This document shows positions 24,130 through 35,984 of a stretch of 64,000 bases of DNA, one piece after another. This stretch comes from Caprella mutica (Eukaryota > Arthropoda > Malacostraca > Amphipoda > Caprellidae), in NCBI GenBank assembly GCA_947561585.1, contig CANNZV010002549.1:57496-121495 (forward strand), read 5' to 3'. Within the stretch, counting starts at the first letter, position 1; every line of letters starts with the position of its first letter. Made by a program: the position numbers and the translations under genes. The notes under the pieces are model-generated. The model was not told where the DNA came from. It saw nothing but the letters and a program-made list of their open reading frames with translations, and did not search any database.

Positions 24130-24182
24130 ACTGGATTCAAACCTGTGTCTCTTCAGGTGGAGGCAAGAACCTCGAGGAGATG
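24130..24182 (-). mobile_element. tRNA-like SINE fragment, family 3
   Basis: Minus-strand GGTTTGAATCC B-box with the same surroundings (CTGAAG ... CAGGTTTGAATCCAGTT) as the segment at 12547-12627. No A-box of quality remains. The 64-codon frame over it (24036-24230) is not a gene. Confidence 0.4.
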
Positions 24183-24230
24183 GTCTCCACTTTTTGCTTG
24201 CTACCAATAATACTCGTCCGATTGAGCTGA

Positions 24231-25160
24231 AACTTCGACATGAGGAGTAAAATGGTGATATAAGGTTTTGTTGGTCATGAATATTTTTCTTTTTTGGGCC
24301 CCCCTCCCCCGTGGGGGTTAAAAAACCAAAAATAAGATGGCGTAGGCTATAAATAATTTAAGAATCTCTAGTCAACTTTTAACAGTAATATTATATAGTT
24401 CATTTCTAATGAGTACAATCACTTTAACAGAAGGCTTATATTTAACACGAAGTATATAATGAATGCTATGCTAATCAACTGACTCTTATAAGACAAAATG
24501 TTTATCTCTAAGGCTTCAATCACTGCACAATGTACTAAATCTAATAAACAACTGAATGAATGTAGAGTTAGCTAGCATAATTATTGGAAAGTTTTACGTA
24601 TTATTGGAACTAATTATGACGAATATTAGTATGAAATTAGTCTAGTAATTAAATGAGTTTATTAGAAAATTGTTCTTTTAAATGAATGATAAACATAAAA
24701 TGATGAATGCTACACATTAGAAAAAAAAAATTGCAAAAAAAAAAGTTTCCCTTCAAAATAAAAAAAGTTAGAGATCAAAATTCCAAAAAGTGCCTCTAGA
24801 CGACATAAGGAATTTCGTTCTGAACAGATTAGCTCTGATTCATTTTTTTAGGACCAGCCCCCAAAGAGTGGCGCTATTTTGAACGAGATAATTTATTGGA
24901 GTAAACGAAAAAAAGTTAAAAATTATAAAAACTCACAAAAAAAAATAAAACATAACAAAAAAAGGGAGCTTATCGTCTCTATCAGAGAAATCCAAGGTCC
25001 CCCAAGCCAATGACGAAGCCATCTATCAAAAATGGGAGGGTAAGCCCATTTTAGCTGGGGAGGAGTACTGTGGCACACCCTACTTTCAACCCCCCCCCCC
25101 ATTCTGACTTATAGTTGTCACAGCAAAATGAAACTTTTTGTACGTTTTCTTTGGAGTGTT
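24231..25160. other. Non-coding stretch
   Basis: Contains a short GC-rich hairpin CCCCCGTGGGGG near 24310, poly-A runs at 24720-24750 and 24955, and a C-run near 25090. No gene or element with two recognisable ends was found. Confidence 0.45.
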
Positions 25161-25163
25161 TAC

Positions 25164-25615
25164 TAGGAAACTAAATGGGAAATTGAGACTCCACTGGCGA
25201 TTATATTTTACTAAACAATATTTCGAGCAGATTTCTTAGCTCGTTTTCAAGTTGTTCCTTGAAAATTTTCATCCAAAGGTGCTTCTTAAATCTCCCCATG
25301 TCGTAGACAGGTTACGAAGATGAAGACACCAACTCCTTTTCTTCAATCCAAAAATTAACAGTTTGACGGCCAGGATTCATATATAAATGGGAAATTGAGA
25401 CTCCACTGGCGATTATATTTTACTAAACAATATTTCGAGCAGGTTTCTTAGCTCGTTTTCAAGTTGTTCCTTGAAAATTTTCATCCAAAGGTGCTTCTTA
25501 AATCTCCCCATGTCGTAGACAGGTTACGAAGATGAAGATGAAGTCTCAATTTCCCATTTATATATGAATCCTGGCCGTCAAACTGTTAATTTTTGGATTT
25601 TTTTAGGAAACTAAA
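25164..25615. repeat. Foldback with a perfect 57-bp inverted repeat
   Basis: A ~155-bp block starting AAATGGGAAATTGAGACTCC is present twice in direct orientation (25173-25329 and 25385-25541). In addition 25346-25402 and 25542-25598 are perfect inverted copies over 57 bp. AGGAAACTAAA flanks the whole structure on both sides (25164-25174 and 25605-25615). The layout fits local template switching or a foldback element. It has no coding potential. Confidence 0.85.
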
Positions 25616-26193
25616 GTAAAAAAAGGAAATCCGTAGAAATTAAAAAAAAAACAGGAGACGATCCCATTAGCCACTCAGCCACGACCGGCCAGGATAAAAG
25701 TCACAAAAACCTGTACCTAGGCCGGCCATACACTAGCATGTCCACCTGACAGGTACGCATGAATAGGTACTACTAGCTGGTGCACCTGTAACCTAAGGAG
25801 TACACTCACTATACATGCGTAACTGTCAAGTTTGTCAGTTCGCCATTAATTCTCCATATTTTATATACGTAAATATATGTTTACATATTTTTAAATATAG
25901 CTATACAGTATGGGCCACAAAAATGTTTCCTCTTTTTCAAATAATTATAAATCTTAAACCAATGAACGAAAAAATTATTTCTTGATCTCTATTTCTTCGC
26001 CTCTTATTGTACTATTAACTGGTAAAAACTAATTTTTAACTGATGGACATAGTTTAAGAACAGGTAAGCAAAAAGTGAGGATGACTATTTTTGTCATTGC
26101 GCGAAGGTTATTCTTAGAGATAACTCTGTGATTTTACTTACTAAAAGGCAGTGAATAAAAGATAATAGAGGTATAATGGTAGACATTTTAATA
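25616..26193. other. Non-coding stretch with MITE-like debris
   Basis: GGCCGGCCATACACTAGC near 25722 resembles ends of insect MITEs and is followed by CACCTG/CAGGTG pairs, but no matching right end was found. The rest is AT-rich without a gene. Confidence 0.35.
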
Positions 26194-26545
26194 CAGTGTG
26201 CTTACACTTCTTCCTTAGAAACTATTTGGAAATAGAACAACTTCAATTACATTTTGATCTTATTGAAGTTTTCACTATGAATATTCGTTCTTCGCTTGTT
26301 CATTGCATGGTTAAGGGCCGCTTCACACTTGCATTTTTAACAGAACGGAAAAAAGCTCTTCCGAAATTGTTTTCACATTTGCGTTTTTTCCGCGGCGTTA
26401 AAAATGCTAAGTGTGAAGCGGGCCTTAACCATGCAATTAACAAGCGAAGAACGAATATTCTTAGTGAATAATTCGATGAGATCAAAATGTCACTGAAGTT
26501 GTTCTATTTCAAGATAGTTTGGAAGGAAGAAGTGTAAGCACCCTG
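26194..26545. mobile_element. 352-bp MITE with TA target duplication
   Basis: Inverted ends (CAGTGTGCTTACACTTCTTC on the left, CAGGGTGCTTACACTTCTTC inverted on the right) with TA on both sides (26192-26193, 26546-26547). The arms pair over about 140 bp, including GGGCCGCTTCACACTT / AAGTGTGAAGCGGGCC near the centre, so nearly the whole element folds on itself. Frames of 61 and 91 codons on both strands reflect the inverted repeat. Confidence 0.8.
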
Positions 26546-26550
26546 TAAGC

Positions 26551-26700
26551 ACGATTCCCGGCGAGGCCTAAACTTTTCATAATTTTTTAATCTCTTTAAT
26601 AATTTTCTTCTCTCACTACTCATTTTGTTCTACAATTAACTCCGAAAAATTGTGACCATCTAATGTCACATTCAGGGCAATGAAAAGAGCTTTGTTAGAT
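26551..26700 (+). mobile_element. SINE family 2, copy c, 5' truncated
   Basis: Starts inside the B-box region (CGATTCCCGGCGAGGCC) and continues with a body, CTAAACTTTTCATAATTTTT to CAGGGCAATG, that matches the minus strand at 51700-51830. It sits directly next to the 352-bp MITE. The A-box half of the head is missing. Confidence 0.75.
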
Positions 26701-27089
26701 GAGGTTTGGTACTCAGAGTGTCACACTTCATGTTAACATTTAATAGTTTATTGTATTTGTTAAATAGTTTGTGATAACTATTTGAGCATCATTGGAATTA
26801 CTTCGACTATTACCGACCTTAAAGATACTTTAATGAAAGAGAAAAACTGGTAGAAATGTTTCGGGAAATATCCAAACATATATAATAAATTTCAATAAAT
26901 ATATATATTAGCTAGAAAGTAGGTATGATAGCTTGGTAATGACAAAACTAGTTAAAATTATGATTTTATTGCTATAATGAGAATAGATTTATAGGTATTA
27001 GAAAATAACTAGTGTTAACAATTCAAATTCAAATTATATAACTATATATACTCTGTACAGGGTGTCCCCAAAAAACATATATCGCAATA

Positions 27090-28085
27090 TATTTCTCACA
27101 TTGACTAAATTATAACAATGAACGTTTGAGTTACATTGTTGTCAAATTGTTAATAAGGGCTGATAAATCTAATTGAAAAAAGTTATCATCAAATTACGTT
27201 CTTCAAATTATTATTTAGAAACTTGGATTTTTAATGAAAACACATATTCAGACGCATCATTTGCACTGTCTTTAGTGTTCATTGGTTATTATTTCTGTTA
27301 AGAATTAGTTCATCAGAAAATTGATATAGATGGTATAGAAACTACCCTTTATATCTTAGCTTTAATAACATTGAAATGTTATTTGTCATTACTACAAAGG
27401 TCCCTCTAACACTTTAGCAGTTAAGTGAAGAAACTTTTATCAAAAGTCTACGGTAATTGAAACCCTTATTTGATTTACTTTTCGCATCTCAGATGATGAA
27501 TTTTTTTTTATTCGAAAGCTTGAAAGAAAAGAAACTGTAACATTGAGTTTAAATAACCACTTACTAATATAGAATTCCCGTTGACAAACAATCAAAAAAT
27601 TATTTATGAACTGGAAGGAACAGAGAAACAGTCATTTTGACTGCTTGGTAGCTCTTGCTTTAAATAACATAAAATAAAAAGAGAAAAACAGAGAGCATAG
27701 ATATAGAGCAAAATATAGTGCAAAATATGTACATATATTAAGCAAAACATAGAATATTAATAGATCAATAACAAATAAAAATAGCAGTTTGTTAACCGTA
27801 AAATCTACGGTAATTGAGACCAGTTGTTGATTTACTTCTCCATCTTTTTTAATATATTTTTCTCATTGACTATATTATAACAATCAACGTGTGAGATGCA
27901 TTGGCGTTAAATTGTTAATAAGGGTTGTAAACTCTAATTGAAAAATGTTATTATTAAATTATCAGTCTATATTAATAATCACAAGATTTAACTTTTAATG
28001 GAAACACATATTCAGACGCATCATCTAACGTACATGGATGAAATGTTCCACTGTCTTTAGTGCTAATTGGTTATTGTTTCTGTTT
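27090..28085. repeat. Diverged direct repeats
   Basis: 27090-27310 and 27845-28085 are diverged direct copies (shared CACATATTCAGACGCATCAT and CACTGTCTTTAGTG). Between them, 27448 and 27803 share CTACGGTAATTGA..., which also resembles 7936 and 30520 in the duplicated segment. This looks like the left arm of the same repeat family as copies A and B. TACAGGGTGTCCCC at 27055 resembles an insect transposon end. Confidence 0.6.
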
Positions 28086-28184
28086 AAAATTATATGTGGT
28101 AACTACACTAATAATTATATTGATTACAAATTAATTCGATAGTGAAAATAATGTGTGAATTTTATACTTCCCTTATCATTCTTT

Positions 28185-29172
28185 GGTTTATCATTCCGCA
28201 AAAAAATATAGCCGATTTAAAATAGTTGTAATTTGTAAACTATTATTGCTAGAAGATTGAAATAGGTTTTATTTTAAAGATAAAATTCCAAGTTTTATTT
28301 CATTATATATTAAACATTACATCACCACCACCAGAACCAATGAACTTATCAAGATGAAAAACATCATTTTTATCACTTTCTGTATAGAGTATTAGCATGG
28401 GTTCTTGATGGTATACCATTTAAATCGGTGTAAAATAAATGTGATTCATAACATCTAATGATTAAATGAAAATAGTTTTTTCATCTATGTCTCAGCAGAT
28501 AATTTTCTCACTCATTTCTTTTAATCATAGATAAATAAATTTCTCTAACCATGTTAATGATATTTCTGTCCTTGCTGTTTTTTCATGACCTGAATTTCTT
28601 TTATTTGAATTATGAACTTCACCGTGGACATATCACGTGACGTAATATCATTCAACTATTATTTTATTTATTTCCATATATTCCCTAAAATCAATAAATT
28701 GTAGTGATCACGGATTCAATCTTAAACATCTCCACTAGGATAAGTTTTCTCTATTCCACTGTTAATTGTGCCTTACGTGGGATAATAAACCGCTGATGAA
28801 ACTGAAGATCTATTGATGTGACTTTATATACTCTTCGTGCATGAATGATGTCAAATTAAATTTGAGATTCTCCTCTTTTAAATTAATCCTATTTTTATCT
28901 TCTAGCTATAATAGTTTACAAATTACAGCCCTTTTAATTTGACTACATTTTTCGGCTTCCCATGCTAATACTCTAACAGAATGTGATAAAATAAACGTTT
29001 TTCATCTTGATAAGTTTATTGAAACTGGTAGTGGCCATGTAATGCTAAATTCATTATGAAATGAAACTTGGATTCCTTATCTTTAAAATGAAACCTATTT
29101 TAATCTTCTTGCAATAATAGTTTACAAATTACAACCATTTTAAATCAGCTCTTTCTTTGCAGACACCCTGTA
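28185..29172. mobile_element. Decayed long inverted-repeat element
   Basis: 28195-28420 pairs with 28950-29172 inverted: shared AATTTGTAAACTATTATTGC, AACTTATCAAGATGAAAAAC and GAGTATTAGCATGGG. The right end carries GACACCCTGTA, typical of insect DNA transposons; the left end has lost it. A third copy of the AGTTTACAAATTACA segment lies at 28913. No frame survives, so it is a non-autonomous or dead element. Confidence 0.6.
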
Positions 29173-29274
29173 TTTATATTTTTTAGCGTGTCCATATTCC
29201 TCACCTAATTCAGTTTATTTCAGGTGTTCGGAGTTTAGTAACACTAATATATGTTTATTTCCATTTTCTAACAA

Positions 29275-29346
29275 GGCCTCGTGGTGTAGTGGCTAACGCA
29301 TCGGACTCTGAATCTGATGACCCGGGTTCGATTCCCGACGAGGGCT
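29275..29346 (+). mobile_element. SINE family 2 head: tRNA-like, anticodon CTG
   Basis: Folds as a cloverleaf: acceptor GGCCTCG/CGAGGGC with one mismatch, D stem GTGT/ACGC, anticodon stem TCGGA/TCTGA around CTCTGAA (anticodon CTG, Gln), T arm with B-box GGTTCGATTCC. However, the flanks (ATGTTTATTTCCAT before, CTGAAATTTCCACAG after) are shared with the copy at 51823-51894, so it is the head of an interspersed repeat. A true tRNA-Gln gene is possible but less likely because of the acceptor mismatch. Confidence 0.65.
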
Positions 29347-29654
29347 GAAATTTCCACAGTTTTTTTAATATCTTCATTAATTGTCATGAGCCGTAGTCAA
29401 GATACTGCCACAATAATATTCATTAGTAGCTCCAGACAGACATACGAACAAACTCTTCTCTCAATACAGTATTGTTTATAACATTGAATGTCGGTAGCAT
29501 GAATACGACTTTAAAAATCCACTAGGGTGAAAATCAGTGGAAATAAATAGGATATTGACCCTCATCAAAAAGGTACAGGAAATATTAATTCAAATTAACT
29601 CTAATTTCTGAAAAAAAGCAGCAGATATAGAACATTTAGGCAGATTGTCATTGG

Positions 29655-29725
29655 AGCTCCCCGGCGGAGTGGATAGCGCGCTAGCATCGCAACTAAAAGT
29701 CCCAGGTTCGATTCCAGGAGAAGGC
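29655..29725 (+). mobile_element. tRNA-like SINE head, family 4
   Basis: A-box-like CGGAGTGGATAGCGCG and B-box GGTTCGATTCC are correctly spaced, but the anticodon stem does not pair, so it is not a working tRNA gene. It is followed by AGAAATGGAAAAACTGACAG and then by the GTGGCGTGAGACA repeat. Confidence 0.55.
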
Positions 29726-29814
29726 GAAGAAATGGAAAAACTGACAGAGAAGAAAATATAAAAATGTAACTGAGGTTAGTGAGAGATGTGATATAATGAT
29801 AAATGTCTAAGAGA

Positions 29815-30058
29815 TTAGTGGCGTGAAACACTAAAATCTGGATGTGTTGACAGGTAAATGTGGCGTAAAACACAAAGGAAAGGCATAACTATGTGGCGTG
29901 AGACAATAAAGACGATGTGAAAAAAAAGTCACGTGAGACACAAAGATGATGTGAAAAAATTGTGGCGTGAGACACAAAAATGATGTGATAAAATTATGTG
30001 GCGTGAGACAAATAAACGATGTGAACAGATATGTGGCGTGAGACACATAAACATAATA
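29815..30058. repeat. Degenerate ~36-bp repeat (GTGGCGTGAGACACAAA)
   Basis: About seven imperfect units based on GTGGCGTGAGACACAAA and GATGTGAAAAAAT. One unit is also present at the start of copy A (7469). Overlapping small frames on both strands are not genes. Confidence 0.85.
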
Positions 30059-32030
30059 AGAAAAAAAGAAGAGGAACGAAAAAATATATCAGAAAAAAAG
30101 GAGACCGAGGAAAGAAGAGAGAAGAAAGGAAAGAAGAAAGAAGAGAAGGGTAGGAGGAAACACCCTTTTGTAAAGGTAATAAAAACTTCCATTTATAATA
30201 AAAAGTTCTCAGATTTCAATGAATTTTCCTTATAATAATTATAAAGTATATAGTTAAATAATTTAGTTAACTAGTTCAAGCAATATGTACTAATCAATAT
30301 AGAATAATATTACTACAGAGAACATTTTCAATTCAAATTGTACTCATAAAAACAGTATAAAGTTAGTCAGAGTTACTGGATATAAATAATGTGTTAAATT
30401 AAAATATTGAGCCACTCTTATTGTACTTTTTTTAAATAAAATATTAAGAAAACGAATTTCTTTTATGAGTAAAAACACTCACTATATTTAACAGCTTCAA
30501 ATAATATTACTAATTTAGTCCACGGTTATCGAAACCAGTATTTGATTTACTTCCCTAATTTTATAATTTAAAGTCTTACCAATGAACTTTCACTAAATAC
30601 GTGAGTTTCCATAGAATATTTGTAAGAAGAGGATTGGAAGCATGTATTATACATGCTTATATACATGTATAATACATGGAATGGAATATAGCATTCATAC
30701 ATAGAAAATAAACGAAGTAATTTAATTAGTAAATCTCATCGGATTTTCTATGATAAGTTTAATTTCAAAGTAGTGAATGGACATCTAATTTCATTAAAAG
30801 ATTATAAAAAAGAGCTCCTTACCATTTGTATTATATTAATTAGGCATAAATTGTTTTCATTATTTAATGAGAACTATTCATTTATTTAAACAATTGTATA
30901 ATATTATAATATTCATTACGTGTTATATCACCACTAGATGGCTCTCTTTACCAAATTTAACCTTATATAAGATGTGCACACACTGCACAGCGTGCTACCA
31001 AATCAGTATCTACCCAACTCTCGAACTGTTTAATTCGTTTGAAGTTGTGTCTTGTCTAATTTGATTAACTAACTTACACATTGTACATATAAATTGTACA
31101 TCGTTAATGTTCGGAAATATTGAAAGCTTAATTCCTATCCTTTTCATGTTTGAACATTTCTCTTAATAGTACAGTAGTACGCCGTTATTTCGTGAGCTTT
31201 GCTCCATTTCATTCTTCTCAATAATTAGAGTTCCCTACTCTATAAAACTTAAAACTGTTAGTCAATTCAATATAAATTTGTTTTGACTCTTGAAATAAGC
31301 TTTAAAATCCTTAATGGTAAAAATTTCAAGGTAGTATACTTTGTTATAATAATTGCTATATTGAATTTATATAGAGCTATCTGGTGGTGGTAACACTAAC
31401 TATTTACTTTCATATTCTTTAGAATAAAACCCCTGTGCAGTGTGCATAAACCCGAACGGAAATTACCTACGGTATACAATCCGAAACTCTCCTAATTCCT
31501 CTCCTGAAATCTCCTGTTACCTTAACCGGTATCCCATGCTAATGTTGTGCTACATTTTGTAAGGTACTAACTCTAGTCAGTCGCATGAATTTGATGGTGA
31601 TAAAAACAAATGCTATTTAGGATTGCCAAGCTTCATTTCTAACTTAATTTGTATATTTCAGAATAACTACAAATAAAGATCTGCGCTTCTTGTTTTAAAA
31701 TTTATGTCATTATCCTTTGAAACCTAATTTGTTCATCTAAATTCTAACAAGATATAATATAAATATTGTTATATAATGTAAGGTAAACTCTAGTATATTT
31801 AGATTGCTTCACATGTTGGTGTACATGCAGGTATCATGGAGAACAATTAAAATGATAGTTAACTAATAATTATCAAATATATTTATCTTGAGTGTCCGAA
31901 AATGAGGAAAAAAGATAGAAAAAATTAGTCTATCAAATTAGTTTGAAAATAACAAACTATACAGTGGCGCAGGACGAAAAACTTTCGACTGAATTTTTGA
32001 AACTTATTTTAAACATCTGTATAGCTAGAG
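29990..32030. repeat. Duplicated segment, copy B
   Basis: Matches 7440-8549 in order, from GTGGCGTGAGACACATAAAC through a purine-rich tract, the short palindrome (30640-30680) and the sequence leading into the 49-bp repeat. It differs by a 946-bp insertion at 30803-31748 and scattered substitutions. No gene; a 79-codon frame at 29996-30235 lies in the purine-rich tract. Confidence 0.85.
30803..31748. mobile_element. 946-bp insertion, possibly a solo LTR
   Basis: Absent from copy A at the matching place. AAGAT occurs on both sides (30798-30802, 31749-31753), a 5-bp target duplication as made by LTR retrotransposons. Inside are a TATA-like TTATATAAG near 30963 and an AATAAA near 31421, in the order expected for an LTR promoter and polyadenylation signal. 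The ends are not TG...CA and no full-length relative lies in the window, so solo LTR is an inference. Confidence 0.45.
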
Positions 32031-32352
32031 CGTTACAATAAGGGTAAGTTTGGTACCTTTCTATTGAGTATAGCTAGAGAGATACAATAAGGGTAAGTCT
32101 GGTGTCTTTCTATTGTGTCTAGTTAGGGCGATACAATAAGGGTGAGTCTGGTACCTTTCTATTGTGTCTAGTTAGGGCGATACAATAAGGGCGAGTCTGG
32201 TACCTTTCTATTGTGTCTAGTTAGGGCGATACAATAAGGGTGAGTCTGGTACCTTTCTATTGTGTCTAGTTAGGGCGATACAATAAGGGTGAGTCTGGTA
32301 CCTTTCTATTGTGTCTAGTTAGGGCGATACAATAAGGGTAAGTCTGGTACCT
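32031..32352. repeat. 49-bp minisatellite, second locus
   Basis: Six to seven units of the repeat seen at 8550-11914 (TCTAGTTAGGGCGATACAAT, GTCTGGTACCTTTCTATTGTG). It follows copy B exactly as the long array follows copy A, so segment and array belong to one repeated unit. The units are mostly the GGGCG / GGGTGAG variant. Confidence 0.95.
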
Positions 32353-32478
32353 ATTTGATTTTAAGAAAGAATTTTAATTACGAATAGAGAAAAAAATGCA
32401 ATATGACACTTATTTATACAAGATAATAGTATTTTAATTTAATTCCAAAACAAGATAAATTATGATAGTAATTGGGCT

Positions 32479-33716
32479 TATTAACAATAGAAAGATTGTT
32501 AATACGCTGAACTTGTATTTTTACTTAATCTTTCAATTTCTATAATTTGATAATCATTTAATCAGACATAATCTTTTTAATCTTGTACACTGTTCATTAG
32601 AAGGAAATGCTATTTAAATTTATGGTCATGTTATTCTCGCTAGGAGCTCGAATATAATTATAAACGAATAGCTTTGATGTAAGTCGCTATATAACTTGTA
32701 ACTTCAGAACATAACTTTATAACTTGTAACCCAGAGCTATAACTTGTAATTCAGAATAAAACTTTATAATTTGTACTAAGTTATATAACTTCATGAACTT
32801 TGTAAATCAGTTATACAACTTAGAATATTGAGTTCTTTTTCTATAGATAGAGTTGAAATTAATACTTAATTAATTTAAAAGGAATTCAGTAAGTATTTCA
32901 ATTATTCTAATTGAAATACTTAACTAATAGTTAGGAACTTGTAACATTTCTGATCATGTATAGGTTAAACAGGACTCTGAAATAGTATGCTTAAATTTGG
33001 ATGTTTATTAGCAAATCAGGTTTCACTAAAATGAACTATTAGTAAATCTGATCGATCTATATGTTAATCGTATAGAAAGCCATTACCACTAGCGTGTTAA
33101 ATTTGAATAATGCATTGTGTGTTATTTCTATCTGCAGTGAGTAGAAAAACATCTTTGAAAAGTACTATCAGTACCTTAACAGAAGTTTATTCACTCACTG
33201 GAAGGTTGGACTCTCCAGTTCACCCTTTAAATACCATTGGCACCTAACTAAAGTGTTCATAGTTCGCGATGGTCTCTTGAAGACTGGTTGGTCGGACCAA
33301 GTCCGGTCGGACTTGTCCATCCACGGGTTTCGAGAGTTGGCAACTCAGACCCTTGTTTATTTAAAACCCTTAAGTTTACTCAACCGCTAGTTTATTTAAA
33401 ACTTGTGTTGTGTTATTTGAAGACTTGTGCGTAAGTCTTAGAACTCTGTACTATTCGAACTTTAATATAAGTACACCCATTTAAAACTTCCTTGTGTTTA
33501 ATTTACTTCCTAAAAACTTTTACCGTTTAGTCATTTGTCAGTTTAATAGAATTCAATCAATTACCTCCAAGTCTCTTCAAGTTAAGATAATACAACAATT
33601 GTAACGAACCCGGAGACTTATTTTGCCCTATGGGATAAGTTTATTAACAAGCCTCATCTACTTAGAAAATAGGTGATAATTTACTATCAATCCCATAGGA
33701 AAAGGGCAATTTAATA
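32479..33716 (+). repeat. 5' long terminal repeat
   Basis: Begins TATTAACAAT and ends CAATTTAATA, so the ends are T...A rather than TG...CA. The first 26 bases form a hairpin, TATTAACAAT / ATTGTTAATA around a 6-nt loop. GC-richer inverted pairs GGTCGGACC and GTCCGGTCGGAC lie near 33290-33320. Several TATAA/TATATAA-like sites are present; the transcription start cannot be fixed from sequence. Confidence 0.9.
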
Positions 33717-33717
33717 T

Positions 33718-33733
33718 TGGCATCTTCAAACGG
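33718..33733 (+). promoter_or_regulatory. Candidate primer binding site
   Basis: TGGCATCTTCAAACGG starts one base after the 5' LTR, where a tRNA-primed element has its PBS. Starting with TGG (pairing with tRNA CCA) supports this. I could not name the tRNA. Confidence 0.6.
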
Positions 33734-34640
33734 TCTTGAAGAAAAGAGGGAGGAAAAAAGAGGTCAGAATCTATTAACGAAAAGAACTGACTTAATATAA
33801 ATGGTTTAAAGATTTTTAAAGAAGTAAAAGGAAAGTTGGAAAGACAGTGTCAGTGATAAAGAGGGTACAAAACCAGAACTATGAAACCCTAGTGTTATAC
33901 AGTGTTAATCACTAGGTAAGCATTGAATGTAATGCGAGTGAACTAGCCAATCACACTCCTTCCGATAAAAGGACATTACGGGAGCAACTCTACAATGCCG
34001 ATAGGAGAACACACTCTTCCATCACATATGGGAGAACACACCCTTTCAACTCACATACGGAAGTCCTGCAGCACTTTATAAAAAAGGAAGGAAAAGCAAC
34101 AGAAAAGATTCACATGACATGTGAAAGGATACTTTTCAAGTTAACAGCAGTTAACTATAAAAAACTGTTCTAGAATACCATTAATATTCTAAAGACCGGT
34201 GAGAAAATTCGAGCTGAGTATAAAACGAGCGGTGCGCATAAATAAACTCAATCATCCAAGCTGCAACACAAACTTCGAGCTGAGCATGGATACGCCAAAT
34301 TAAGTGAAGGTACTAGTGTCAAAGTACTAACAGCGACAAAAATACATCGCGACAGAAACTCACTTTACCTGGCGGTAATCACCCAAGGGATTACGAAGGA
34401 AAGGCAGTAAGAAGAGGACAAGAAACAGCGCAAGTAGAAAAAAAGGAGAGCTACGAGGCAATACTTCAAGAAATCTACAATCTAAACGGGAGAACAGAAG
34501 AAATCGAATGACTCCAGAAAAAAGGAGAGCTGAGAGGCAACCCTACATGAGATTTATAATCTACACTACCATCTGGTAAACAGGCAGCTAAACAACGAGA
34601 GGCAAATTAGGTGATGCTATTTAACTATTTAACCTAAAGT
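33734..34640 (+). other. Leader region of the LTR element
   Basis: More balanced in base composition than the rest of the interior. It holds imperfect direct repeats: GGGAGAACACAC near 33990 and 34030, TTCGAGCTGAG near 34209 and 34275, and AAAAAAGGAGAGCT near 34440 and 34515. One plus-strand frame around 34395-34510 is open, charged and coiled-coil-like, but short; it may be a gag remnant or chance. Confidence 0.4.
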
Positions 34641-35984
34641 TAATATATTGTAATGAATTTTGTGTCTGGAATATAATAATGTCTACTTATATTTTTGTAT
34701 TGTGAATTTTATATTGTCTTTATTAATCTTTACTAATTATTAATCTTTACAGTGTATATTGAAAGGTTTTGTTAGATAAGGTAGTATGTAATAAAGAATG
34801 GCTTTACCAAAATACGACACAAATAGTTACAACTTGCCGCGAATGTTCCTATAGTAATATAAAGTGTAGTTATGACACTACATTCCTGGGGGGAATGATA
34901 GATTTATATCATAGTCTCAAATAGTGGAGTAAAAAGTAGTGTCAAGGACCAGTAGCCTCAAATAGCGCAGTTAGTAAAAGCAAGATGATATGACAATTTT
35001 AGTCAATGTGTATCATTTAAAGGTAATAAACTTTTAACAGATATAATTGAATCTGGGAATATATTAATTGCATAGAATATTTTAGATGTGTCGGGATAGT
35101 GAAAACTATTTACATTTTGATAGGCTAATAATACCATGTATTTCAGTACTTTTATAATCATCTGACTGAGAACGACATTTAAATCTAATTTATTTTGCAT
35201 AATTATTCTATAAGTAAAATCATTGAAAACTAATGGAACGTATGTTTCAGAAAATGAAAGTTGTATAAATGTGCGAAGATTGCAAATACTCGCAGAAAGC
35301 ACGTTATATAACAAAATAACTGTTGTTGTCCTATAAAAGGCGAAGTATAATTATAATAAATAATTATAAAAGAATTCAGAAAATCGTATATAAGAGTTCG
35401 AATGACGAGAACGAACTTAAAAATACTAGTTTAACGTATTAAGTAAAAAACATTAGAACAATGTTTAAATGAGCTAATATAGTTGCAAATATATTAGTAG
35501 TAACCTGTGTACTCATAAATAGAGATACAGATGGAATATGTAACTGTATATTCACAGATAAGGAGAATAAAAATATTCCAAGTTGATGATAAATTAAATG
35601 GGTCTTATAACCTGTGAATTTGTCATGTAAATAACCAAAGGTGAATTTGGTAAAGTAACGATATACCTATTTTATATTAACGAGGTAATTTTCCATATTT
35701 TTAGTACTGGAATGGAAGTAATTAACCCATTCTCGTATTTCATTAATTTTGCATATTTTAATGAAATGATATTTATTGTTTGTGGCTTAAAAAGCAATAA
35801 CGTCGATAAAAATCTTTGGAAATTATAAATTACGCTGTTTTATTTAGTAGGTAATATCAAGAGAAAGTGATATCGAGAGAAGACGATATTATAAAAATGG
35901 TTATATCATATAGAAATATACCGAAAGTACAGTCACGGATGTGAATATCTGACTATAGGGTCAAAACATCCTTTAAGTCAGTGA

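Noticed and set aside
26196..26485. Two overlapping 61- and 91-codon genes on opposite strands
   Set aside because: They lie in the self-complementary 352-bp MITE and mirror each other.
29275..29346. A functional tRNA-Gln gene
   Set aside because: Fold is good but the flanks are shared with another copy and the acceptor has a mismatch; listed as SINE head. Not fully excluded.
29996..30235. 79-codon Lys/Glu-rich gene
   Set aside because: It translates a purine-rich tract that in copy A (7460-7640) is not open over the same length.
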